NCBI RefSeq assembly: GCF_008477545.1
Contig: NZ_VORA01000003.1
Location: 62,001-126,000, forward strand
Length of the DNA stretch: 64,000 nucleotides
Direction: 5' to 3'
Source of the DNA: Roseibium aestuarii
GTDB taxonomy: Bacteria > Pseudomonadota > Alphaproteobacteria > Rhizobiales > Stappiaceae
The notes under the pieces were generated by a model that saw only the letters and a program-made list of their open reading frames with translations, ran no database searches and had not been told where the DNA came from. The first letter of the stretch is position 1, and each line of letters begins with the position of its first letter. This document shows, in pieces, positions 45,069-52,794 of this stretch. Made by a program: the position numbers and the translations under genes.

Positions 45069-45221
45069 GGGACACTCCCTCCGGATCTAAGGCATGGTTG
45101 GCCACAATGGCTCGCTGCAAGAACGACTTGGAGAACAGTAGCAGCCACGGATCCCGGGAGAAACATAGTATTTCCTGCATGTTTAAGAGTTACTGCACGC
45201 GGTGCGGAAACATGGAAATAA

Positions 45222-45237
45222 TGGCCCCAATGTTGCA
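45222..45237 (+). promoter_or_regulatory. Sigma-54 (-24/-12) promoter of the transporter-kinase gene
   Basis: TGGCCCC, four bases, TTGCA: the GG and GC doublets are exactly 10 bases apart, and TGGC and TTGCA match the RpoN consensus. It ends 51 bases before the ATG. RpoN promoters in alphaproteobacteria are typically driven by NtrC-type activators under nitrogen limitation. I see no canonical NtrC site; only a short imperfect TGCAC/GTGCG dyad lies 25 bases upstream. Confidence 0.65.
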
Positions 45238-45288
45238 TGAAATCAGGTTCATACGCGGCACAGGCCCCGCTCGAAATGGACAGTTCGC

Positions 45289-48200
45289 ATGACGGCGCGT
45301 CAACGCATCCTTCCGGTCCGCCGGAACTACAACCAGTGGGTCAACAACCAGACCTTGGAAGACTACGCCCTGCGTTTCACGGCGAAGTCCGCGCGCCGCT
45401 TTTCCTCCCGCCGCATCTCCCAGACCGCCATCGGCGCCATTTCCTTCCTCGCGCTTGAGGCGGTCGGCGGGGCGATCACCCTGTCCTACGGTACGGCGAA
45501 TGCCTTCGTCGCCATTCTCATCGGCTCCCTCGTCCTGCTGGCGGTCGGCCTGCCGATTGCCCGCTATGCCATGAAATACGGCGTCGACATCGACCTGCTG
45601 ACCCGAGGTGCAGGCTTCGGCTACATCGGCTCCACGGTGACGTCGCTGATCTATGCCAGCTTCACCTTCATCCTCTTCGCCATCGAGGCCTCGATCATGT
45701 CGAGTGCCCTCGAATATGCCTTCGGCCTGCCGCTCTGGATCGGCTACATCGTCTCGGCTCTGGCCGTCATTCCGCTGGTCACCCACGGGGTCACGCTGAT
45801 TTCCCGGTTCCAGCTTCTGACCCAGCCCTTCTGGATCGTGCTGAACATCGCGCCCTTCCTCTTCATCGCCTTTTCCGACGGGGCGATCTTCGGCGACTGG
45901 CTGGCCTTTTCCGGCATCGACCCGCTAACCCAGGCCCCCCGCGCCCCGGCACCCGGCTTCACCTCCCTCAGCCTGATCAGCGTCGGCGCGGCCGCCTCGG
46001 TCATCCTGGCGCTCATGGCCCAGATCGGCGAGCAGGTGGACTTCCTCAGGTTTCTGCCGCCGCAGGAACTGACCCGCAAGCGCCATCGCTTCGCGCTCTT
46101 CCTCGCCGGGCCTGGCTGGGTGGTGCTGGGCGCGCCCAAGATGCTGGCCGGCTCCTTCCTCGCGGTCCTGGCCCTGTCCCATGCGGTACCCGTGGACCAC
46201 GCGGACGAACCCTCGCGCATGTACGCCGTCGCCTTCGGCTACATGATCCCCTCCGAGCATATGGTGCTGCTGCTGATGGCCGCCTTCGTGGTGGTCTCCC
46301 AGCTGAAGATCAACGTGATGAACGCCTATGCCGGGTCGCTCGCCTGGTCGAACTTCTTCTCCCGGCTTACCCACAGCCACCCGGGCCGCGTGGTCTGGCT
46401 GGTCTTCAACGTGGGCATCGCGCTGGTGCTGATGGAGCTCGGCATCTACGAGCTTCTGGAGGAGACCCTCGGCGTCTTTTCCATCGTCGCCATGGCCTGG
46501 CTGGCGACGATCTCCGCCGATCTCTTCATCAACAAGCCACTGGGCCTGTCTCCGCCCGGCATCGAGTTCAAGCGCGCCCATCTCTACGACATCAATCCGG
46601 TCGGCACCGGCGCGATGGTTCTGGCCACCTTGCTTGGCGTGCTGGTCCACTACGGTCATCTGGGGGAGACCGCCGCTGCCTTTGCCACCTTCCTGGCGAT
46701 GATCGCGGCGCTGATCCTCTCCCCGCTGATCGCCTGGGCGACCGACGGCCGCTTCTATCTGGCCCGCAAGCCCCGCGCGCACTGGCAGCAACGGGACACG
46801 ATCACCTGCTCGATCTGCGAAAACCCCTTCGAGCCGGAGGACATGGCCTATTGCCCGGCCTATCAGGCGCCGATCTGCTCGCTCTGCTGTTCGCTGGATG
46901 CCCGCTGCCATGACCTGTGCAAGCCGCACGCCCGCATCACCCATCAGGGCGGGGTCGTCGCGCGCCAGATCCTGCCCGAGGGACTGGTGCAGCTGCTGAA
47001 GAGCCGCCTTGGGCGCTATGGCACGACCGCCAGCCTGTCTGTGACGGCCCTCGGCCTCGTGCTCTGGGTCATCTACGCCCAGGCGGCCGAACGCTTCCCA
47101 GAGGCCGCGCCCGTCATCGGTCAGACCATCGCGCTCATCTTCTTCGTCTTTGCCATCACGGCGGGCATTGCCAGCTGGTTCCTTGTGCTCGCCCATGACA
47201 CCCGCCACGTGGCGGAAGAGGAATCCCTGCGCCAGAACGCCCTGCTGCAACGGGAGATCGACGCCCACCGCAAGACCGACGCGGCCCTGCAGAAGGCCAA
47301 GGAGGATGCGGAGGCCGCCAACATGGCCAAGAGCCGCTATGTGGTCGGTCTCAGCCACGAACTGCGCACGCCGCTCAATGCAGTCCTCGGCTATGCCCAG
47401 GTGATGGAACAGGATGCCGCCCTGCCGGAAAACCGCAAGGCCAACATCCGCACCATCCGCCGCAGCGCAGAGCACCTCTCCGGCCTGATCGACGGCCTGC
47501 TCGACATCTCGCGCATCGAGGCCGGCCGCCTGCAGGTCTATTCCAACGAGGTCAACATCCACGAGCTGCTCGACCAGCTTGTCGACATGTTCCGCATGCA
47601 GGCCGAGGCCCGGGGGCTGGAATTCCGGTTCCACCGCGCGCCCAACCTGCCGGTCTATGTGCGCACCGACGAGAAGCGCCTGCGCCAGATCCTGGTGAAC
47701 CTGCTCTCCAACGCCATCAAGTTCACCGATGAGGGCCATGTGACCTTCCGGGTGACCTACCGCTCCCAGGTGGCGAGCTTCACCGTCTCCGACAGCGGCC
47801 CCGGAGTGCCTCTGGCCGAACAGACGAAGATCTTCGAGCCCTTCGGCCGGTCGGAAGAGGTCAAGATCCGCCGCACCCCGGGGCTCGGGCTCGGGCTGAC
47901 CATCACCAAGCTGCTGACAGAAACCCTTGGCGGCGCCATTGCCCTGTCGAGCGCCCCCGGCGAGGGCGCCAGCTTCGAGGTGCGTCTCATGCTGGCGGCC
48001 GTCAGCCGCCCGGTGAAGCCGCGCTCCGCCGCCCGCCGGATCACCGGCTATGTGGGGCCGCGCCGTCGCATCGCGATCATCGACGACAATCCGGACCACC
48101 GTGGCCTCCTGCGCGAGGTGCTTGACCCCCTCGGCTTCGAGCTGACGGAGGCCGAGAGCGGTGCCGACTGCCTTGAGCATCTGGGAGACACCCCGACCGA

Positions 48201-48762
48201 CCTGTTCCTGGTCGACATTCTGATGCCCGGCATGAACGGCTGGGACCTGACCCGCGCCCTGCGCACCGCCGGGGTCGACGCCCCCATCGTCATGCTCTCC
48301 GCCAACATCGGCGACACGTCTCTGCGCCCGGAGGGGCCGGAGCTGCACGACGACACGCTCTCCAAGCCCGTTCACTTCACCGCGCTCTTCGACATCCTGC
48401 AGAAGCACCTTCGACTGATCTGGATCGAGAGCGAGGAGCCGACCACCGAGATGCCGAAAGCGCCGGTGCCGGCCCCAACTCTTCCCGCGTCGCCTGCCGC
48501 ATCGGCGCAAGCGGCAACCGATCAGCCCGCAGAAAAGGCGCGGGGCAAGGACGCCGGGTTCTCCTATCCGGGTGATGCGGCCCTGCGGGATTTGATCAGT
48601 CTGGGCGAGATCGGCTACATCTCGGGGATCGAGGCCCGGCTGACGGAACTTGCCACCGACCCGGACAACGCCGCTCTGGTGGGCGTCCTGCGCCAACATC
48701 TGAGCCATTTCGACTTTGCCAGCTACACCAGGGTCCTGGAGGGCCTGAGCCCACATGACTGA
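45289..48762 (+). CDS. NCS1-like permease / hybrid sensor histidine kinase fusion
   Basis: A 1157-aa fusion protein. Residues about 15-490 form a 12-helix membrane domain of the NCS1/purine-cytosine permease type (SSRRISQTAIGAISFLALEAVGGAI; GAGFGYIGSTVTSLIYASFTF; VVVSQLKINVMNAYAGSLAWS). Residues 504-545 contain eight cysteines (CSICENPFEPEDMAYC, ICSLCCSLDARCHDLC), a probable zinc module. Two further helices, a coiled coil and the kinase follow: His690 in SHELRTPLNAVLGY, N-box LLSNAIKFTD, GLGLGL G2 box. A receiver ends the catalytic part (Asp976 in LVDILMPGMNGWD), and then a Pro/Ala linker and a helical tail. It probably senses a nucleobase, allantoin or urea-like compound through the permease fold. 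The start is 40 bases after a sigma-54 promoter transcript start. It overlaps the response regulator gene by 8 bases. Confidence 0.85.
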   Translation: MTARQRILPVRRNYNQWVNNQTLEDYALRFTAKSARRFSSRRISQTAIGAISFLALEAVGGAITLSYGTANAFVAILIGSLVLLAVGLPIARYAMKYGVDIDLLTRGAGFGYIGSTVTSLIYASFTFILFAIEASIMSSALEYAFGLPLWIGYIVSALAVIPLVTHGVTLISRFQLLTQPFWIVLNIAPFLFIAFSDGAIFGDWLAFSGIDPLTQAPRAPAPGFTSLSLISVGAAASVILALMAQIGEQVDFLRFLPPQELTRKRHRFALFLAGPGWVVLGAPKMLAGSFLAVLALSHAVPVDHADEPSRMYAVAFGYMIPSEHMVLLLMAAFVVVSQLKINVMNAYAGSLAWSNFFSRLTHSHPGRVVWLVFNVGIALVLMELGIYELLEETLGVFSIVAMAWLATISADLFINKPLGLSPPGIEFKRAHLYDINPVGTGAMVLATLLGVLVHYGHLGETAAAFATFLAMIAALILSPLIAWATDGRFYLARKPRAHWQQRDTITCSICENPFEPEDMAYCPAYQAPICSLCCSLDARCHDLCKPHARITHQGGVVARQILPEGLVQLLKSRLGRYGTTASLSVTALGLVLWVIYAQAAERFPEAAPVIGQTIALIFFVFAITAGIASWFLVLAHDTRHVAEEESLRQNALLQREIDAHRKTDAALQKAKEDAEAANMAKSRYVVGLSHELRTPLNAVLGYAQVMEQDAALPENRKANIRTIRRSAEHLSGLIDGLLDISRIEAGRLQVYSNEVNIHELLDQLVDMFRMQAEARGLEFRFHRAPNLPVYVRTDEKRLRQILVNLLSNAIKFTDEGHVTFRVTYRSQVASFTVSDSGPGVPLAEQTKIFEPFGRSEEVKIRRTPGLGLGLTITKLLTETLGGAIALSSAPGEGASFEVRLMLAAVSRPVKPRSAARRITGYVGPRRRIAIIDDNPDHRGLLREVLDPLGFELTEAESGADCLEHLGDTPTDLFLVDILMPGMNGWDLTRALRTAGVDAPIVMLSANIGDTSLRPEGPELHDDTLSKPVHFTALFDILQKHLRLIWIESEEPTTEMPKAPVPAPTLPASPAASAQAATDQPAEKARGKDAGFSYPGDAALRDLISLGEIGYISGIEARLTELATDPDNAALVGVLRQHLSHFDFASYTRVLEGLSPHD

Positions 48763-49687
48763 CCCCCGGAGCCCCGCCCCGCGCGACATCGTGCTCGTCG
48801 TCGACGACAGCCCCGAGACCCTCGGCTTCCTGACCCAGGCCCTGGAACAGGCCGGCGTTACCGTTCTGGTGGCAACCAGCGGGCAAGGCGCGCTCAACAT
48901 CGCCGAGCGGGTGACGCCCGACATGATCCTCATGGATGCGGTCATGCCCGGCCTCTCCGGCTTCGAGACCTGCGCGGCCATCAAGGCCCGGCCGCATTTG
49001 GCCCACGTGCCCGTCATCTTCATGACCGGCCTCAGCGACACCGAGCACATCGTTCATGCGCTGGACTCCGGTGGTGTGGACTTCCTCACAAAGCCGATCA
49101 ACATTGACGAGCTGAAGGCCCGCATCCGGGTGCACCTGGCCAATGCCCGCTCTGTGCAGAATGCCCGCGTCGCGCTGGATGCGGCCGGCCGACATCTCGT
49201 CGCCGTCTCCAGGGATGGCACCTTGCGCTGGTCGACGCCCCAGACCCACCAGCTTCTCGCCTCGACACCCTCCGGCGATACACGTCTGCTGCAGGAGATC
49301 GCAGCCGCCCTCGGCGCCTGGCTGAGCAGCGACGGCGACCGGGGCGCGAGCCGTACCGATCCCTTCACCCTCGCCCCCCTGGGCGAGATTTCCATCCAGA
49401 TGCAGTATCTGGGCGCGGTAAGCGGTGACGAGGTGCTCTTCCGCCTGACCACGGCGGATCACCCCAATCAGGCGGAGGTGCTGCGCCGCGGCTTCGCCCT
49501 TACCGCGCGCGAGGCGGACGTCCTGCTGTGGATCGCCAAGGGCAAGGCGAACAAGGACATCGGCGAAATCCTCGGCCTGAGCCCGCGCACGGTGAACAAG
49601 CATCTGGAGCAGATCTATCAGAAGCTTGGCGTCGAGAACCGCGCCTCGGCCGCCGTTCGCGCCGCCCAGGCGCTCTACGAGATCTGA
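48755..49687 (+). CDS. LuxR/NarL-type response regulator partner of the transporter-kinase
   Basis: A 310-aa regulator. The N-terminal receiver has the acidic pair VVDDSPE, phosphoacceptor Asp61 in MILMDAVMPGLSG, Thr in FMTGLSD and Lys in LTKPIN. A linker of about 100 residues follows, and then a C-terminal LuxR helix-turn-helix (TAREADVLLWIAKGKANKDIGEILGLSPRTVNKHLEQIY). The linker is longer than the usual NarL spacer and resembles a separate domain. Its start lies inside the end of the kinase gene, so the pair is a two-component system. Target genes are unknown; urt genes and the kinase promoter are natural candidates. Confidence 0.88.
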   Translation: MTDPRSPAPRDIVLVVDDSPETLGFLTQALEQAGVTVLVATSGQGALNIAERVTPDMILMDAVMPGLSGFETCAAIKARPHLAHVPVIFMTGLSDTEHIVHALDSGGVDFLTKPINIDELKARIRVHLANARSVQNARVALDAAGRHLVAVSRDGTLRWSTPQTHQLLASTPSGDTRLLQEIAAALGAWLSSDGDRGASRTDPFTLAPLGEISIQMQYLGAVSGDEVLFRLTTADHPNQAEVLRRGFALTAREADVLLWIAKGKANKDIGEILGLSPRTVNKHLEQIYQKLGVENRASAAVRAAQALYEI

Positions 49688-49735
49688 CCTGACGCCCGAT
49701 TGGGACCCGAACCGGCGCGACGGGCGGGATTCCGG

Positions 49736-49763
49736 TTGCATCCCGGCCCCGTTTTCCCTATAA
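49736..49763 (+). promoter_or_regulatory. Promoter of rpmI-rplT
   Basis: TTGCAT, 16 bases, CTATAA. The transcript would start about 170 bases before rpmI, leaving a long leader, as is common where L20 represses its own operon. Confidence 0.65.
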
Positions 49764-49940
49764 GCCCCCGGTCCAGAGTCGTCCGGCTCTTTGTGGGCTG
49801 GCATCCTGCGTTCTTCTTTTCCTCCGGAAATCCGAGTGCAGCGCCCCCCGACAAAGCATCACGGGCATGCCGTGTCGACTTCTCGATGCACCAAAAAGTA
49901 ACGTGGCGGAAACTCCGTCACACCAACGAAAGGATGCAAA

Positions 49941-50135
49941 ATGCCCAAGCTGAAGACCAAGTCTGGCGCCAAGAAGCGCTTCAAACTGACGGCAAGCGGC
50001 AAGGTGAAAGCTGCTCAGGCCGGCAAGCGTCACGGCATGATCAAGCGCACGAACAAGTTCATCCGCAAGGCACGTGGCATGTCCACGCTGGCTCCGCAGG
50101 ATGCGAAGATCGTGAAGCAGTTCCTGCAAGGCTAA
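49941..50135 (+). CDS. rpmI: 50S ribosomal protein L35
   Basis: A 64-aa basic protein with the standard L35 pattern [21 protein letters not shown] and [17 protein letters not shown]. It binds the 50S subunit beside L20 and L33. AAAGGA precedes the ATG. First gene of a two-gene operon with rplT, 34 bases away; infC is not directly upstream in this genome. Confidence 0.97.
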   Translation: MPKLKTKSGAKKRFKLTASGKVKAAQAGKRHGMIKRTNKFIRKARGMSTLAPQDAKIVKQFLQG

Positions 50136-50169
50136 GCCCCCGAGCACCCCACTTTAAAGGAGAATTCCC

Positions 50170-50529
50170 ATGTCGCGCGTCAAACGGGGCGTTACCGCCC
50201 ACGCTCGTCACAAGAAGGTTCTGAAGGCAGCCAAGGGCTACTACGGCCGCCGCAAGAACACCATCCGCGTCGCCAAGCAGGCTGTCGAAAAGGCAGCCCA
50301 GTACGCGTACCGCGACCGCAAGGTCAAGAAGCGGAACTTCCGCTCGCTCTGGATCCAGCGCATCAACGCTGCCACCCGCATGGAAGGCCTGACCTATGGC
50401 CGCTTCATCGACGGTCTGAACAAGGCCGGCATCGAAGTGGACCGCAAGGTTCTCGCTGACCTGGCCGTGAACCAGCCGGAAGCCTTCAAGGCTCTGGTTG
50501 AAAAGGCCAAGGCTGCAGTGGCTGCCTAA
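50170..50529 (+). CDS. rplT: 50S ribosomal protein L20
   Basis: A 119-aa assembly protein with [19 protein letters not shown] and the signature [21 protein letters not shown]; it binds 23S rRNA early in 50S assembly and often represses its own mRNA. AAAGGAGAA is an excellent ribosome site. It is followed by a strong terminator, so pheST is not part of the transcript. Confidence 0.97.
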   Translation: MSRVKRGVTAHARHKKVLKAAKGYYGRRKNTIRVAKQAVEKAAQYAYRDRKVKKRNFRSLWIQRINAATRMEGLTYGRFIDGLNKAGIEVDRKVLADLAVNQPEAFKALVEKAKAAVAA

Positions 50530-50568
50530 GTCTTTCCGGGATCTAACAGATCCCGCAGCACACTTTCA

Positions 50569-50607
50569 GGGCGCGCCCGTCGCAAGACAGGCGCGCCCTT
50601 TCTTTTT
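50569..50607 (+). terminator. Intrinsic terminator of rpmI-rplT
   Basis: GGGCGCGCC and GGCGCGCCC form a 9-bp stem around a 12-base loop, followed by TTTCTTTTT. Confidence 0.92.
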
Positions 50608-50703
50608 GCCACACCCATCTGCAGCTGTGACTTGTGCGCCGGCGAATTATCGGGTCTCATGGTTGCAGCGGCGACCTTTGCGCCGGGAACGAGGGAACTG
50701 ACC

Positions 50704-50970
50704 ATGCAAGGCGGACGTCCCGATCTCCCGCAGGATGCACCCGAAGAGGATCTCGAGATCGACATCCCGACCCTCTGGATCTTCGGGCCGTGGATCGTTG
50801 CGCTCGTGGTGCTCGAAGCCCTTCCCGTCTTCGGCGTCGAATGCCTCTTCGGCTGGTGCGTCGTGAAATCCATCCACTGGCAGATCATCGTTGCGGGTCT
50901 GGCGCTGGGGGTGCTGGTCCTCACAGCGGGGTCCGTCGCGCTGTGCCTGCGCCTCCTCCGGCGCGGCTGA
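50704..50970 (+). CDS. Small two-helix membrane protein
   Basis: An 88-aa hypothetical protein: acidic N-terminus (QDAPEEDLEIDIPTLWIFG) and two hydrophobic helices, IVALVVLEALPVFGVECLFG and IIVAGLALGVLVLTAGSVAL, ending in RRG. GAGGGA eight bases upstream supports the ATG; the frame is open 24 codons earlier with no ribosome site. No family recognised. It lies alone between the rplT terminator and a convergent secreted protein gene. Confidence 0.6.
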   Translation: MQGGRPDLPQDAPEEDLEIDIPTLWIFGPWIVALVVLEALPVFGVECLFGWCVVKSIHWQIIVAGLALGVLVLTAGSVALCLRLLRRG

Positions 50971-51014
50971 GCTGCGGCTAAGGCCACTCCACGGCTTTCC
51001 CCTGAAGGGCAACT

Positions 51015-51671
51015 CTAGTCGCCCGCGCTGGCCAGACCCGTCTTGTAGAACCGCACCTGCCCCGGAACCTCCGGACGCTGGCCACCCTGAAGCGCCAGCG
51101 GCAGGATCCCGAAGCGCAAGCCGCCCTCATCGATCCAGAACCGATCCTCCAGCATGCTGCCGGCGACGGGGAAGGCCTGGCCTCCGCAGACCCGCCCGGA
51201 AACGTCTCGCAGCTCGTGCAGCTGCCACGGGGCTTCCGCGCCAAAACCGCAGCCCAGAAGCTCCGGCTCGGCATTGAACAGGCGCAGGGTCTCCGCGTCG
51301 CTGACACTCAGGCTGACCCGCCCGACCAGCAGGTCCACCAGTCCCTCGTCATCGGCCCGGGTAATCTGACCCACATAGCGCGCCAGCATGGTCGGTCGGT
51401 CACAGCCCGGCGACGCGAACATCTGCGCCTCCGCGTCGAGCCCGCCCAAGGCAGAGACATGCAGCCGCACGATCACCCCGTTGCGGCCGTACATGCCCAA
51501 CTTGAAACACCCGGTCGTCCACCGGCCCTGAAATGGGACGCGCGCCCCCTCCGGCAGGGTCCCCTGTGCCGCCATGGGGCCGGGCGCGACACCCACGAGA
51601 CCCAGGATCACGAGCGCAAGCGAGGTGCGCAGTCCCGCTCCAAGCCTTCGCGAGCAGCCTGTTCCGGTCAT
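51015..51671 (-). CDS. Secreted hypothetical protein
   Basis: A 218-aa protein with a signal peptide (RRLGAGLRTSLALVILGLVG, cleavage after MAAQ). The mature part holds five cysteines and several beta-type segments, including VPFQGRWTTGCFKLGMYGRNGV and LEDRFWIDEGGLRFGILPLALQGG. I recognise no domain; it is probably periplasmic. GGAGAAGGA upstream of the ATG fixes the start against an open frame 24 codons longer. Single gene. Confidence 0.65.
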   Translation of the reverse strand: MTGTGCSRRLGAGLRTSLALVILGLVGVAPGPMAAQGTLPEGARVPFQGRWTTGCFKLGMYGRNGVIVRLHVSALGGLDAEAQMFASPGCDRPTMLARYVGQITRADDEGLVDLLVGRVSLSVSDAETLRLFNAEPELLGCGFGAEAPWQLHELRDVSGRVCGGQAFPVAGSMLEDRFWIDEGGLRFGILPLALQGGQRPEVPGQVRFYKTGLASAGD

Positions 51672-51941
51672 GGGCCGTCCTTCTCCTTCATCCCATAAAG
51701 CTGCAGGAATCCGCTGATTATGCGTCTCTTCGCGCCACCACACCAGCTGCGGAACCTCTCATCCCGTTAACTTTTGACCCCACCACCTCAACCTTTCCCT
51801 CGGTCAAAAGTTAACAATCTGTCAATTCTGGCATGGGGATTGCGACGCAAACGCTGAGCACGGGCCCTCCGTGCCAAAGTGAGACAGTCATAGGCGGTTT
51901 TGGTGCGTATTGATCCTATCGGCTCCCAGGGGCGTTCCAAC

Positions 51942-52238
51942 ATGAGGCGGAAACGCCCGATCAGCGACGAACAGCCCCAGCGCCGGGAACGCCGGCGCAC
52001 GGCTTACGAACTTGTTCCTCTGGAAACCAAGAAGATCGAGCGCGATCACGATGCCTTTATCGGCCGCTATCGCCCGAGCATCCCCTTCCTCGCCCATCTC
52101 ATCGCCACCCGCGACGGGGACGCGCAGACCCGTTTCAAGCGCCAGTGCGAACCGGAAGTGGGCGTGAACAAGTACCGCGAGACGGCTGCCAGCCCGCGCC
52201 GCCGCGAGGCCGGACACGTGCTCTCGCGCGAATTCTGA
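51942..52238 (+). CDS. Small basic conserved hypothetical protein
   Basis: A 98-aa protein, strongly basic at the start (MRRKRPISDEQPQRRERRRT), followed by AYELVPLETKKIERDHDAFIG and RYRPSIPFLAHLIATRDGD. It has no membrane segment or known domain; I believe similar short proteins occur in other Rhizobiales. AGGGG nine bases upstream supports the ATG. Upstream (51744-51941) the AT content rises, with repeated GTTAAC-containing TTAACTTTTGACC / GGTCAAAAGTTAAC, probably its promoter region. Confidence 0.6.
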   Translation: MRRKRPISDEQPQRRERRRTAYELVPLETKKIERDHDAFIGRYRPSIPFLAHLIATRDGDAQTRFKRQCEPEVGVNKYRETAASPRRREAGHVLSREF

Positions 52239-52361
52239 GGCCGGTCGCCAAAGCTGAAAATCGTGACGGGCAGCACAGTCACGCCGTTAAGGAACCATTA
52301 ACTCCGGGATCGCGTTAACACCAAGAGGCCGCCGAACGGCCACCATCGACGGAAAGGTCAG

Positions 52362-52709
52362 ATGATGCAGGTCATGCGATCCCCACTCCCCAGCCTTCTT
52401 CCGCCCCTCGTCCCCTCGGGCCAGAAGGACGCGTCCCACTCCCGGGCGGGTAGCCGACCGCGCCGTCCCTTCCGTCTTGAAAAGAGTGACCGCCGGGAGC
52501 AGACCTCCCCTGCCCCGGCGGCCTCTTCCCTCAGCTCCGGCACGGAGACCCTTGCCTATTCTCCGATCCTGAACGAGCTGGCCGAACAGATGGCGCTCGA
52601 GGGCGCCAGCTACCGCATGGCGACCCGGGCCAGTGCCTCCGCCTATCGTGCTGGCGGCCGCACCGCCATGGACCATGCCACCGGCCACCTTCTGGCAAAG
52701 AGTTTTTGA
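52362..52709 (+). CDS. Hypothetical protein
   Basis: A 115-aa protein with a Pro/Ser-rich disordered first half and an Ala-rich helical end (ILNELAEQMALEGASYRMATRASASAYRAGGRTAM). No family is recognised. GGAAAGG upstream of the double ATG and a shared terminator downstream support a real gene. Codon use in the third position is less biased than in the neighbours, so confidence is modest. Confidence 0.5.
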   Translation: MMQVMRSPLPSLLPPLVPSGQKDASHSRAGSRPRRPFRLEKSDRREQTSPAPAASSLSSGTETLAYSPILNELAEQMALEGASYRMATRASASAYRAGGRTAMDHATGHLLAKSF

Positions 52710-52734
52710 CCGACCGCTTCCCCGCGACGGTACG

Positions 52735-52766
52735 AAAAAGGGGCCGGCATCTGCCGGCCCCTTTTC
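52735..52766. terminator. Bidirectional terminator before ggt
   Basis: AAAAA, GGGGCCGGC, loop ATCT, GCCGGCCCC, TTTT: a 9-bp stem with A-run on one side and T-run on the other, between converging genes. Confidence 0.88.
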
Positions 52767-52794
52767 ACATCTGAAACGTCCTGCAATCGCGGCA

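Noticed and set aside
45193..45206. TGCAC...GTGCG as an NtrC enhancer site upstream of the sigma-54 promoter
   Set aside because: The spacing between half-sites is 3, not the 7 expected for NtrC, and one arm has a mismatch; it is also very close to the promoter.
45925..49050. A 1041-codon open frame on the minus strand
   Set aside because: It is antisense to the transporter-kinase and response regulator genes, which have clear domains; its own product is low-complexity Gly/Ala/Gln-rich.
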